Shown: in pieces, positions 21,351-30,006 of the stretch
Layout of the letters: each line of letters opens with the position of its first letter
Numbering within the stretch: position 1 is the first letter of the stretch
Origin: [Limnothrix rosea] IAM M-220
GTDB lineage: Bacteria; Cyanobacteriota; Cyanobacteriia; Cyanobacteriales; MRBY01
NCBI RefSeq assembly: GCF_001904615.1
Contig: NZ_MRBY01000029.1
Location: 1-49,514, forward strand
Length of the DNA: 49,514 nucleotides
Direction of reading: 5' to 3'
Notes under the pieces: model-generated
Told to the model about the DNA's origin: nothing
Databases searched by the model: none
Seen by the model: only the letters and a program-made list of their open reading frames with translations
Translations under genes and position numbers: made by a program

Positions 21351-21674
21351 ATGGATAACAACAACTGGCTGCAACAGATGGTTATGTTCGGCATTGGCAC
21401 AACCTCAATTGTGGCCGAAAAGGTCAAAGAAGCAAGCGATCAATGGGTCAAAGACGGTACCATCAACCCAGACCAAGCCAAAAACATGATCGATGACATG
21501 ATGAATCAGCTCAAAATGGAGCAGGGCAATGCAGAGGCTTACTTTGAGCGACAAATTCGCAATGTGCTCCAGGATCTTGGTGTACCAAACCAAGCAGAAA
21601 TGAATGAACTACGGGGACGCATTGATCGCCTTGAACGCCAGGTGCGAGAATTAGAAAATAAGCAATGGCGTTAG
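21351..21674 (+). CDS. Small helical phasin-like protein
   Basis: The 107-residue protein is almost entirely helical. It has an amphipathic first half (NNWLQQMVMFGIGTTS…), a middle part with the pattern DQAKNMIDDMMNQLK near 43-57, and a C-terminal coiled coil (LRGRIDRLERQVRELENK, about 86-103). This layout resembles the short 'phasin family/COG3937' proteins linked to polyhydroxyalkanoate granules, but close relatives occur in cyanobacteria whether or not they make the polymer. It lies between hisB (divergent) and the FKBP gene, 59 bases ahead of the latter. Function should be treated as unproven. Confidence 0.65.
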   Translation: MDNNNWLQQMVMFGIGTTSIVAEKVKEASDQWVKDGTINPDQAKNMIDDMMNQLKMEQGNAEAYFERQIRNVLQDLGVPNQAEMNELRGRIDRLERQVRELENKQWR

Positions 21675-21733
21675 CTCGCTAATATATAAAAGAATTTGAG
21701 ATCTCAGGAGTATACAAACAAGTATAAAAATTT

Positions 21734-22285
21734 ATGCGAGAAATCTGGATAAGCTTTGGCATCGTTGTGATCTGTAGCGTAATGCTCATTACCTCTGCTG
21801 TATTCAATATTGGCAGTCAACCGGCGATCGCCGACGAGACGATACCAATACAAGAGGTTGTAAAAATTGCGGCAAACCCCGCAGAGGAAACTGTAGAAAT
21901 GGACAAACAAGAAGCATTGAAAGCTTTAGGAATAAAAGTATCAGAGCTTAAAACAACCGAGTCCGGACTAGAATACATCGAAGAAAAAGTCGGCGAAGGC
22001 GACACACCAATGGAAGGAGAAATGGTGACTGTCCACTACACAGGCAAACTGCTCAATGGCACAGTTTTCGATAGCTCCCTGAAGCGAAATGAACCTTTTT
22101 CCTTCGTCATTGGCGTTGGTCAAGTCATTAAAGGCTGGGACGAAGGCGTGATCGCCATGAAGCCCGGTGGCAAAAGAACATTAGTTATTCCAGCAGAACT
22201 AGGCTACGGCTCCCGTGGAGCTGGTGGCGTTATTCCTCCCGATGCAACCCTAGTTTTTGACGTTGAACTACTAGGTATTCGCTAA
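21734..22285 (+). CDS. FKBP-type peptidyl-prolyl cis-trans isomerase, exported
   Basis: The protein speeds proline isomerisation in folding proteins. Its 183 residues start with a hydrophobic segment (about 6-27) and the processing-like motif PAIAD, so it is probably periplasmic, lumenal or membrane-anchored. A short linker leads to the FKBP domain (about 90-183) with the active-site pattern [52 protein letters not shown]. It may be cotranscribed with the preceding small helical gene. A rho-independent terminator follows. Confidence 0.95.
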   Translation: MREIWISFGIVVICSVMLITSAVFNIGSQPAIADETIPIQEVVKIAANPAEETVEMDKQEALKALGIKVSELKTTESGLEYIEEKVGEGDTPMEGEMVTVHYTGKLLNGTVFDSSLKRNEPFSFVIGVGQVIKGWDEGVIAMKPGGKRTLVIPAELGYGSRGAGGVIPPDATLVFDVELLGIR

Positions 22286-22337
22286 AAAAAATATTTACTC
22301 AACGTTTATTCGATTTTAAAAATTCAACAACAATAGC

Positions 22338-22382
22338 TTGAGAGTTTCGAACATTGAACTGGACGAACTCTCAATTTTTTTT
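22338..22382 (+). terminator. Rho-independent terminator after the FKBP gene
   Basis: TTGAGAGTTTCG pairs with CGAACTCTCAA (one bulged T) around a 14-base loop and is followed by a run of T. It lies 53 bases after the stop codon. Confidence 0.85.
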
Positions 22383-22652
22383 GCAAAATTTCAGAAATTC
22401 CTAGCACACACCGTCTAAACAATAGCAAAAATCCAAATAAATTCCGTTCAGAAAAAATCCACTATTTTCAAAACAACACAATAAAATTTATGCCCAATAT
22501 CTACCACAATATCTTTGTCACTCCAGCAAAAATCATTGGATAAAAGTTTGAGTCTCCAGCGCTAAAGCCTCAACAAAAATCCAATAACTTTCCTTAAAAG
22601 TGAATACCAATTATTTGGCATCTTATCAAAACGTTTCCAGAACTTGTCATTT
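22383..22652. other. Intergenic region with no visible gene
   Basis: This AT-rich stretch separates the FKBP terminator from the end of the NfeD-like gene. It contains several runs of CAAAAATCCA type but no reading frame with protein-like composition and no clear hairpin for the minus-strand gene. Confidence 0.4.
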
Positions 22653-22901
22653 TTAGCCTTGTCCCTCCCCGCTCACCGCTTCATCTTTTTCTACAACTAG
22701 GGCAAAACCCCGCTCCCCAAACACCAAAACGAAAGTGCCCACTTTCAACTCTACTGGACGAGGTTTTAGAAGATCAGCTGAGTAATATCTTCCTCCAAAG
22801 AAGATTTGACCTGTTTGATGCAGTGAAATAGGCAATGTCACCTTGCCGTACCCCACTTGTTCAAAAAAAGTCACCTCAACGGGCGGATTATAAGCAACCA
22901 T
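22653..22901 (-). CDS. Stand-alone NfeD-like (OB-fold) domain protein
   Basis: The 82-residue product matches the soluble C-terminal domain of NfeD proteins: a GYGKVTLPISLHQTGQIFFGGRYY segment, then VELKVGTFVLVFGERGFALVVEK, which follows the family pattern G-V--PL-P-G-V-F-G-RW-A…V--G--V-V----G--L-V. The membrane segments and protease half of full-length NfeD are absent. Such short versions exist; partners are usually stomatin/SPFH proteins, none of which is in the window. It is an orphan gene, 245 bases upstream of the end of tldD. Confidence 0.7.
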   Translation of the reverse strand: MVAYNPPVEVTFFEQVGYGKVTLPISLHQTGQIFFGGRYYSADLLKPRPVELKVGTFVLVFGERGFALVVEKDEAVSGEGQG

Positions 22902-23146
22902 GTCTTATTCACCCCAACACTAACTTCATTTACCGTTATAAGAGACATCCCTAGAAAATGAGAAGCTTTTGTAAAGATCTTGAAATACGCTTATGTACGC
23001 TTATGATATTTGTGAAGTATAAAGTTGTTTTGAAATTTTATCTTGCTGCTTGGGTAAACTCTAGTGGATTTTTCAGTTGAAACGGTTTTTAGATAAAAAT
23101 ACTTGCTGTTTTTAAGGGTTTACTAGCATACAAATATCGAATTTGC

Positions 23147-24625
23147 CTAGCGTCCAATTGTGATATTTTGCACTTGGATCGGTGGGCAAGCATGGGTCAT
23201 TTGGGCAACTTGCATAGGTTCCCCTTTGCCACACATGGATGTGCCTCTTTGTTCCCGTTCCGCTGCTGTGCCGATCGCCGTCACACTATTCCAGAAATCA
23301 GTGGTCATGCTTTGGTAGGTGAGATTTTTGACCATGCCTGCTAATTTGCCGTCTTTAATTCGCCACACGGCATCGCCCCCAAACTGGAAATTACGACGCT
23401 GCTGATCAATAGAGAAAGTATCGTCACCATCCACGAGATAACCGTCTTTGGTGTCGGCAATCATTTCTTCAAGAGTTGCCGTGCGATCGCCGCCCTCCTT
23501 ACCGGCTTCAAGACCTAAATTAGGGATTCTGACCATGGGGACACTCGCCCAATTATCGGCATAGGCACAACCATTACTGCTGTCCCGTCCGAGACGATAG
23601 GCGGTTTCACGGTCGGTGAGGTAGTCCACCAAAATACCGTCTTTAACCACGTACCAATCTTCGGCCTTGACCCCTTCATCGTCGTAGCCGAGGGTACTGC
23701 GGCCACCGGGCTGGGTGCGGTCAGCTTTGAAATTCACGCAGGGGGCGGCATACTGAAAATTATTGAGTTTTTCGGTGGTGGCAAAGCTTGTCCCGGCAAA
23801 ATTCGCTTCGTAGCCATACACCCGGTCTAGCTCGGTGGGATGTCCCACAGATTCGTGGATCGGTAACCACAAATGGCTTGGCTTTAAAACAAGAGTTGCT
23901 TTGCCATTGGGGACTTCGGGAGCATGGACTTTTTCGATGGCTTCTTCTGCGATCCGGTCTAAGTTTGCGTAGAACAACTCTGGCTGAATATGTTCATAAC
24001 CCTTATTTAACGGCGATCGCTCGTATTTACGGCCTTGGGCATCACCATTCGCTACTGCCGTACAGCCCATGCCACCGCCACTGCGATAAATACGTTGTTC
24101 GATAATCGAGCCTTCTGTGGAAGCGAATAACTTATCTTCTTGGGTAAAACCGAGGTAGCTGTAGGATTTTTTGATGACATCTTTGTAAGCCAACAATTTA
24201 CTGCTGACATCAAGCAACAGCTCTGTTTTGTCGGTGAGGGGAATATTAAAGGGATTTTGCTCAATGGGTGTTTCGTAGCGATCTTGGTAAGTCGGTACAG
24301 GCACAAGGCGCACGGGTTCCCGCTGACTGAGGTGACTGCCCTTCGCAATTTCCACAGCAAGCTGCACGACTCGCTCAATTTCTGCGGGTGTTTTACGATG
24401 GCTGGCGGCAAAGCCCCATGAGCCTCGCCACAACACTCGTACTCCAAATCCTGAACTTTCGTTGTCGCTGAGGCGCTTTAACGACAAATCCTGTGCCCAC
24501 AAACTTTGGCGACGGTAGGTACACAACCGGATTTCGCCGTACTCACATCCCAACTGCTGAATTTGCTGCATTGCTAGTTGGGCAAGGTCTTTGACATTCG
24601 TCTTTTTTAGGGGAGCTTGAACCAT
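23147..24625 (-). CDS. tldD: TldD-type metalloprotease
   Basis: TldD works with TldE/PmbA as a zinc metalloprotease complex that degrades unfolded small proteins and trims some peptides. The 492-residue protein has the zinc motif HESVGH at 257-262 (HExxxH) and a matching PTELDRVYGYE segment after it. The catalytic subunit has this motif, while TldE lacks it, so this is TldD. No pmbA gene is in the window. The gene is single and divergent from the response-regulator cyclase gene. Confidence 0.92.
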   Translation of the reverse strand: MVQAPLKKTNVKDLAQLAMQQIQQLGCEYGEIRLCTYRRQSLWAQDLSLKRLSDNESSGFGVRVLWRGSWGFAASHRKTPAEIERVVQLAVEIAKGSHLSQREPVRLVPVPTYQDRYETPIEQNPFNIPLTDKTELLLDVSSKLLAYKDVIKKSYSYLGFTQEDKLFASTEGSIIEQRIYRSGGGMGCTAVANGDAQGRKYERSPLNKGYEHIQPELFYANLDRIAEEAIEKVHAPEVPNGKATLVLKPSHLWLPIHESVGHPTELDRVYGYEANFAGTSFATTEKLNNFQYAAPCVNFKADRTQPGGRSTLGYDDEGVKAEDWYVVKDGILVDYLTDRETAYRLGRDSSNGCAYADNWASVPMVRIPNLGLEAGKEGGDRTATLEEMIADTKDGYLVDGDDTFSIDQQRRNFQFGGDAVWRIKDGKLAGMVKNLTYQSMTTDFWNSVTAIGTAAEREQRGTSMCGKGEPMQVAQMTHACPPIQVQNITIGR

Positions 24626-24866
24626 GGGGCAACCTGTGTGAAAGCGTTATGGAATATTTGTTTTAGGGTAACACTGTCAATAAATTTGGGGCGATCGCCT
24701 CGATTAATAAAAATCCCCCTGTTCCGCAAAAAAAACGGTGAATATAGTTAAGATAAAAAGAATCAAGATCAAAACAAAACGTGTTTTAGATCACAGAAAT
24801 TTACCGTCAATTTGTTTCTCAGAGTGTGTCGTCCAGATTTTTTTGCCGCTGTAATGTGCTCTCCCT

Positions 24867-26030
24867 ATGCCCACTAATCCACCCAGACCTTATATTCTGC
24901 TGGTAGACGACGAACCAAATAATTTGTTTTTGCTAGAGGAGCTTTTAGCGGGAGAGGGATACAGAACCTATGCCGCGAAATCTGGCATTGAAGCCCTTGC
25001 TGCTGTGGAATGTGAGTTGCCGGACATTATTTTGCTGGATGTGATGATGCCGGGGATGAATGGCTTTGAGGTGTGCCGCCATCTGCGAGAAAACGATGAG
25101 TATAATGCCATTCCAGTTATTTTTTTAACGGCTTTAGATGATGAAGAATCTCGTCTCACGGGCATTGAGATGATGTCGGATGACTATTTAACGAAGCCTA
25201 TTCGCAGTGAGCTTTTGCTCTTAAAGGTGCGCAACATCCTGAAGCTTCAGAAAATGCGGCAACAGAGTTTCCAGAAAAAGCTACAGAAGCAGATTGATAC
25301 AGCTTGGAATGTCAGCGAAAGTCTCACGGAAAAATTTCGCCTGTTTGTGCCTGACCAGTTTCTACAACGGATTGCCCCGGATGGTTTGGATTCGATTCAG
25401 GTGGGCAATGCTCGTGAGGAAGAATTAACGATTTTGTTTTGTGATATTCGCGAATTTACGACGATCGCCGAAAACCAAGACCCGAAACAAACCTTTGCTT
25501 GGCTGAATGGCTTTTTTGAGCATATGAATGAGGCGATCGACCGCCACCACGGTTTTATTGATAAATTCTTGGGCGATGCCATTATGGCGGTATTTGACCG
25601 GACGGATCACCATGGGGAAGATGCCATTTTTGCGGCGCTGATGATGGAAGAAAATCTCCAACTTTTAAATGATACTTACCAAGATGCTTTGATCACTAAG
25701 CCAATTCGGATGGGTGTGGGGATTCACACAGGCTTAGCTGTTATCGGTACTGTCGGGGCAAGCTCACGGATGGATTCGACGGTCATTGGTGATGTCGTGA
25801 ACACAGCTTCTCGCCTCGAAGAGCTGACAAAAACCTATGGGTGCAACATTATTGTGAGCGGCCAAACTCGTGCCCATCTCACTTCTGAGTTGCCTGTGCA
25901 GTGGCATTTACTGGATCAGCTTAAACCGCGTGGTAAACAACAAATTATTGATTTATATGAGGTCACGGCCACCGCAAAAAAGTCCCTGTCCCATAACTGG
26001 CAAGCTGTCGAGACATTATCTGTCTTGTAG
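24867..26030 (+). CDS. Response regulator fused to a class III nucleotide cyclase
   Basis: Residues 1-125 form a receiver domain with acidic pocket D14/D15, phospho-acceptor D58, T88 and K110. A helical linker (about 126-180) leads to a class III adenylate/guanylate cyclase domain (about 183-365). Its metal aspartates are D193 (FCDIREFT) and D237 (LGDAIMAVF); substrate-selecting residues K233 and D309 (VIGDVVNTASRLE) favour ATP, and N312 and R316 are the transition-state residues. All catalytic residues are present, so an active, phosphorylation-controlled adenylate cyclase is predicted. No histidine kinase is encoded nearby, so its partner is unknown. Confidence 0.92.
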   Translation: MPTNPPRPYILLVDDEPNNLFLLEELLAGEGYRTYAAKSGIEALAAVECELPDIILLDVMMPGMNGFEVCRHLRENDEYNAIPVIFLTALDDEESRLTGIEMMSDDYLTKPIRSELLLLKVRNILKLQKMRQQSFQKKLQKQIDTAWNVSESLTEKFRLFVPDQFLQRIAPDGLDSIQVGNAREEELTILFCDIREFTTIAENQDPKQTFAWLNGFFEHMNEAIDRHHGFIDKFLGDAIMAVFDRTDHHGEDAIFAALMMEENLQLLNDTYQDALITKPIRMGVGIHTGLAVIGTVGASSRMDSTVIGDVVNTASRLEELTKTYGCNIIVSGQTRAHLTSELPVQWHLLDQLKPRGKQQIIDLYEVTATAKKSLSHNWQAVETLSVL

Positions 26031-26060
26031 TTTGTCGCGAGATATTTTTGTGGCGATCGC

Positions 26061-26240
26061 CTATTGAGCGGAGAGTAAAAGAATTTCGCCGGACTTAATT
26101 TTATTCACCAGCTTCTGCATGGCGCATTTTTCTGCATGGGTTAGCCGACGGGACTTGATGGCTTGGTTTAAAAAAGCTTCCATTTTTGGTGTGACCATTT
26201 TTTCGGCATAGATGGCGGCGATCGCAGCGGTGATAGACAT
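26061..26240 (-). CDS. Small conserved-looking protein of unknown function
   Basis: I favour the internal ATG at 26238-26240, giving 59 residues, because the 32 residues before it (rich in Tyr, Arg and Cys) do not look like protein and include promoter-like sequence. The product is helical: an Ala/Ile-rich start (SITAAIAAIYAEKM) and a basic second half (RRLTHAEKCAMQKLVNKIKSGE). It converges with the cyclase gene. I do not recognise the family. Confidence 0.5.
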   Translation of the reverse strand: MSITAAIAAIYAEKMVTPKMEAFLNQAIKSRRLTHAEKCAMQKLVNKIKSGEILLLSAQ

Positions 26241-26396
26241 AGCAGGACACAAGATGCATTTTCTTTGGTATGCCTTAAGTCTATAGCCAATACGTACGTA
26301 GTCTAAGTAGAAATAGTACAGTCTTTGGACTGTCACAACACCTAACGGCTGGACACAAACTCAAATCTTTGCCATCAATAAAGGGGTTAAAATTGC

Positions 26397-26507
26397 CTAA
26401 CCCTTGAGCTGACTCTGCTGTGCAAATGTTAGTTGTTCATCTTTAACTCCGACTTTGATGGTTTTGCCGGGCACAAATTCGCCTTTAAAAATGCCTTTGG
26501 CGATCGC
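26397..26507 (-). pseudogene. Displaced 3' end of a second clpB copy
   Basis: These 37 codons (36 residues and stop) match the end of the full clpB gene: AIAKGIFKGEFVPGKTIKVG here against [20 protein letters not shown] there. Of 28 alignable codons I count 13 that differ, eight of them silently. The match begins exactly at a HIP1 octamer (26500-26507) and is lost upstream of it. The remnant keeps its own stop and a terminator-like hairpin (AAGGGTTA/TAACCCCTT, near 26380-26406). The toxin-antitoxin pair lies between it and intact clpB. Confidence 0.8.
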
Positions 26508-26512
26508 CAATA

Positions 26513-26938
26513 TTAGTCACCATTAAACGGGTTGAATAAAGAGATTCCTGTTTCTGTAAAGTCGCTGACGTTACGAGTAACCAAGGTCAGTCCACAAACA
26601 AGGGCGATTGCCGCAATTTGTTTATCGATAGCGTTTTGAGGGTGAGGTACTCGCAACTTTCCCCAGACTTGAGCTTCTGTTGCAGTGAAATCAAGAATAT
26701 GATCGGCATACTCATCGAGGATTGTTTGCAACCAAGTCTCTAGTAAATCTGCCTGCGGGCGATCGCCACGATAACGAATCAAATCAACGCCACGACGAAG
26801 TTCACCAATCGTGATCACACTGATGAACAGACGAACTTCCTGTTGAGTCGCTTCCTGAAAAAATTTCAAAACGCCAGGGTTTGCTTTATCCCGTTTGCGC
26901 AACTCACTAATGACATTCGTATCAAGCAAATACATCAT
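26513..26938 (-). CDS. PIN-domain ribonuclease toxin (VapC/FitB type)
   Basis: VapC-type toxins cut RNA. The protein of about 141 residues has the PIN-domain acidic residues in place: the Asp in YLLDTNV near the start, the Glu in ITIGELRRGV, an Asp in NAIDKQIAAIALVCGLTLVTRN, and the last Asp in NVSDF. I start at ATG 26936-26938 (MMYLLDTNV), which overlaps the antitoxin end, rather than 16 codons earlier inside the antitoxin gene. The toxin stop is only five bases from the displaced clpB 3' end. Confidence 0.9.
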   Translation of the reverse strand: MMYLLDTNVISELRKRDKANPGVLKFFQEATQQEVRLFISVITIGELRRGVDLIRYRGDRPQADLLETWLQTILDEYADHILDFTATEAQVWGKLRVPHPQNAIDKQIAAIALVCGLTLVTRNVSDFTETGISLFNPFNGD

Positions 26939-27155
26939 CAGTAATGTCGTCTTGTACACGCTCAAAATCAGAATCTTGACCAACATTTGGCATTAGAGCA
27001 AGAACTTCCGCAAAAGATTTTTTGGCAGGCTGAAGTAGTACTTGAGCAAGAATTTTTCGATGTTCAGCTTCTGCGCTCACACCGTTACGACTAGCTCGCT
27101 GCTTAAGAGCCGCCACAATTGCATCATCAATATTCCGGACAATCAGATTCGCCAT
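26922..27155 (-). CDS. Ribbon-helix-helix antitoxin (FitA-like)
   Basis: The 77-residue protein has the FitA/plasmid-stability-type RHH fold at the N-terminus (ANLIVRNIDDAIVAALKQRA, then GVSAEAEHRKIL). The first strand would bind the operator. The C-terminal tail (about 45-77) is acidic and would wrap and inhibit the toxin. Its last 17 bases overlap the toxin start, the usual arrangement for coupled translation and autoregulation. Together with the downstream PIN gene it forms a complete type II toxin-antitoxin pair. Confidence 0.88.
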   Translation of the reverse strand: MANLIVRNIDDAIVAALKQRASRNGVSAEAEHRKILAQVLLQPAKKSFAEVLALMPNVGQDSDFERVQDDITDDVFA

Positions 27156-27247
27156 GATCTTTTCTCTAAACAGGATTGAACTAGAGGAATTTATTTGGAT
27201 GATAGCATTGATATCACATACAGATGTATGGCTTACTTTTCAGGTAC

Positions 27248-27272
27248 AAAAAAAGGAGCTAAAAATTGCCCC
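27248..27272 (-). terminator. Probable terminator of clpB
   Basis: On the minus strand AGGGGC pairs with GCTCCT (one G-T) around a short AT loop, followed by TTTTTTT. It lies just downstream of the clpB stop and upstream of the antitoxin gene, separating the two transcripts. Confidence 0.7.
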
Positions 27273-27287
27273 TTTTAATCTTTTCGC

Positions 27288-29882
27288 TTATTTGATGAAA
27301 GTAAGTCGTTCGTCTTTGACATCGACATTAATGGTTTCACCGGGCACAAATTCGCCTTTTAGAATACCTTTGGCGATCGCCGTTTCGACATATTTTTGAA
27401 CCGCCCGTTTGAGAGGTCGCGCGCCGTAAACCGGGTCATAGCCAATATCTGCAATAAAGTCATAGGCTTCATCAGAGAGAGTCACACCAAGTTTTTGGTC
27501 AGCGAGGCGTTCAGCGAGGCGATTTACCTGTAGTTTGACGATTTCGCGGAGTTGATCCTTTTTGAGACCGTGGAAAATGATCAGTTCATCAATACGGTTA
27601 AGGAATTCTGGGCGGAAACTAGCCGTCATAGCCTCCATCACCCGCGATCGCATCTCCTCGTAGCGAGTGTCATCCCCTGCCACATCGAGAATAAAATTCG
27701 AGCCAATATTACTGGTCATAATGATCACAGTATTTTTAAAATCGACCGTGCGACCTTGGGAATCGGTGAGGCGACCATCATCGAGAATTTGCAGCATCAC
27801 ATTAAAGACATCTGCATGAGCCTTTTCGATCTCGTCGAAGAGAATTACAGAATAAGGACGACGACGAATCGCTTCTGTGAGCTGACCACCCTCTTCATAG
27901 CCGACGTATCCCGGAGGCGCTCCCATTAATCGGGAAACCGCGTGCTTCTCCATATATTCGGACATATCGATGCGCACAAGGGCATCCTCAGTATCAAAGA
28001 GGAATTGTGCTAAAGCCTTTGCCAGCTCCGTTTTGCCGACTCCGGTGGGGCCAAGGAAAATAAAGCTTGCAGTAGGACGATTGGGATCAGCAAGTCCGGC
28101 GCGCGATCGCTGGATCGCTTCGGAAACGGCCGTAACAGCTTCTTCTTGACCAATCACTCTCTCATGCAGCTCATCTTCGAGATGGAGCAGTTTTTCCTTC
28201 TCAGACTCAATCAACTTACTAATGGGAATACCAGTCCATTTAGAGATGATTTCTGCAATATCTGACTCTAAAACTTCTTCCTTCAATAATGGTTCGCCAG
28301 AGTCTTGTTTTTCGGCAAGACTGGTTTCAACTTCTTGAATTTTTGCTTCTATTTTTGTGCGTTTTCCGTAGCGTAGTTCAGCAGCTTTATTAAGGTTATA
28401 ATCCCGTTCAGCTTGCTCAATTTCTATGTCTACTTGCTCTTTTTGTTCTTTAAGAGAACGGATTTGATCAAGAATTTTTTTCTCTGATTGCCAGCGGGCA
28501 TTGAGATTAGATTGTTCCTCTTTCAGATTAGCTAGTTCTTTTTCGAGTAACTCTAGACGGTCGAGGGATGCTACATCTTTTTCCTTTTGGATGGATAGTT
28601 TTTCCATCTCTAATTGCATCACTTTCCGAGTAATTTCGTCTAATTCCTCTGGTTTGGAGGTGATTTCCATTTTTAATTTGGCAGCAGATTCATCTACCAA
28701 ATCAATGGCTTTGTCTGGCAAAAAGCGATCGCTGATATATCTGTTAGACAACACCGCCGCTGCTACCAAAGCTGTATCTGCAATTGTTACACCATGGTGT
28801 ACTTCATAACGTTCCTTTAAACCCCGCAAAATTGAAATCGTATCAATCACGGTAGGTTCGTTGATCATTACCGACTGGAAACGACGCTCCAAAGCGGCAT
28901 CTTTTTCAATGTATTTGCGGTACTCGTCGAGGGTGGTCGCTCCGATACATCGCAATTCGCCCCGCGCCAACATCGGTTTGAGCAAATTCCCTGCATCCAT
29001 AGCCCCTTGGGTTGCACCCGCACCGACAACGGTGTGGATTTCGTCGATAAAGAGGATCACTTGCCCTTCAGAATCGGTCACTTCTTTCAAAACTGCTTTG
29101 AGACGTTCTTCAAATTCACCGCGATATTTTGCGCCAGCGATCAGAGAACCCATATCGAGGGTAATCAAAGTGCGATCTCTGAGAGACTCTGGCACGTCAT
29201 GGTTGATAATTCGTTGGGCTAATCCTTCGGCGATCGCCGTTTTACCGACACCGGGTTCACCGATAAGAACAGGATTATTTTTAGTTCTGCGAGAAAGAAT
29301 TTGAATCGTGCGGCGGATCTCATCATCCCGACCAATTACGGGGTCTAGCTTACCGTTGCGGGCTAGTTCTGTTAGATCACGACCATATTTTTCAAGGGAT
29401 TCGTATTTGCCTTCAGGATTTTGGTCGGTCACCTTTTGATTGCCTCGTATTTGGGTAATGATTTCCTTTAATTTACTTTCCGTTAGATTAAACTCTTGGT
29501 AAAGCTTCTTCCCAAAACGATCATCTTTGGCATAGCTCAATACAAGGTGCTCTACCGAGATAAACTCGTCACCAAAGGATTTTTTATGATTATCGGCTCG
29601 ATCTAAGAGGGTATCTAAGCTGCGTCCGAGATAAACCGATTCACTGGGTTTAGAAATTGTCGGCTGGGTTTTGATGAATGCGTCGGTGCGATCCCGAAGA
29701 CGGGGCAACGAAATTTCAGCCTTGGAGAAAATACTTTTTGCTAGCCCGCCCTGTTCGAGCAATGCTTGCATGAGGTGTTCGCTTTCGATTTGTTGTTGCT
29801 GGTTATGTTTGGCGATGTCCGGGGTTTGGGCGATCGCCTGCCATGCCTTTTCAGTAAATTGATTCGGATTATTGGGTTGCAT
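27288..29882 (-). CDS. clpB: ATP-dependent disaggregase ClpB
   Basis: ClpB is a hexameric AAA+ machine that extracts proteins from aggregates together with DnaK. I start at ATG 29880-29882 ([14 protein letters not shown]), giving 864 residues. Order: Clp N-domain (1-145), first AAA+ module with GEPGVGKTA (near 203-211), the coiled-coil middle domain (about 405-525), which marks ClpB rather than ClpC/A, and the second AAA+ module with GPTGVGKTE (near 604-612) and the RPEFLNRID sensor region. No CIRCE site is seen upstream. Cyanobacteria often have two clpB genes, and I cannot tell which this is. Its 3' end has a diverged second copy 780 bases away. Confidence 0.96.
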   Translation of the reverse strand: MQPNNPNQFTEKAWQAIAQTPDIAKHNQQQQIESEHLMQALLEQGGLAKSIFSKAEISLPRLRDRTDAFIKTQPTISKPSESVYLGRSLDTLLDRADNHKKSFGDEFISVEHLVLSYAKDDRFGKKLYQEFNLTESKLKEIITQIRGNQKVTDQNPEGKYESLEKYGRDLTELARNGKLDPVIGRDDEIRRTIQILSRRTKNNPVLIGEPGVGKTAIAEGLAQRIINHDVPESLRDRTLITLDMGSLIAGAKYRGEFEERLKAVLKEVTDSEGQVILFIDEIHTVVGAGATQGAMDAGNLLKPMLARGELRCIGATTLDEYRKYIEKDAALERRFQSVMINEPTVIDTISILRGLKERYEVHHGVTIADTALVAAAVLSNRYISDRFLPDKAIDLVDESAAKLKMEITSKPEELDEITRKVMQLEMEKLSIQKEKDVASLDRLELLEKELANLKEEQSNLNARWQSEKKILDQIRSLKEQKEQVDIEIEQAERDYNLNKAAELRYGKRTKIEAKIQEVETSLAEKQDSGEPLLKEEVLESDIAEIISKWTGIPISKLIESEKEKLLHLEDELHERVIGQEEAVTAVSEAIQRSRAGLADPNRPTASFIFLGPTGVGKTELAKALAQFLFDTEDALVRIDMSEYMEKHAVSRLMGAPPGYVGYEEGGQLTEAIRRRPYSVILFDEIEKAHADVFNVMLQILDDGRLTDSQGRTVDFKNTVIIMTSNIGSNFILDVAGDDTRYEEMRSRVMEAMTASFRPEFLNRIDELIIFHGLKKDQLREIVKLQVNRLAERLADQKLGVTLSDEAYDFIADIGYDPVYGARPLKRAVQKYVETAIAKGILKGEFVPGETINVDVKDERLTFIK

Positions 29883-30006
29883 CGCCAAAAAATAAAAATA
29901 ACGTTCAACACAGCTCGAAACCCAGTACAAACCTGAACCTTGAGCTTACATCTATTTTATTTTTGCACCGTACCCATTAGACAGTAGGGGAATCCGACAA
30001 AAACAC

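Noticed and set aside
26939-26986. Longer start for the PIN toxin (16 more codons)
   Set aside because: The added residues lie inside the antitoxin gene and precede the canonical YLLDTNV start of PIN toxins.
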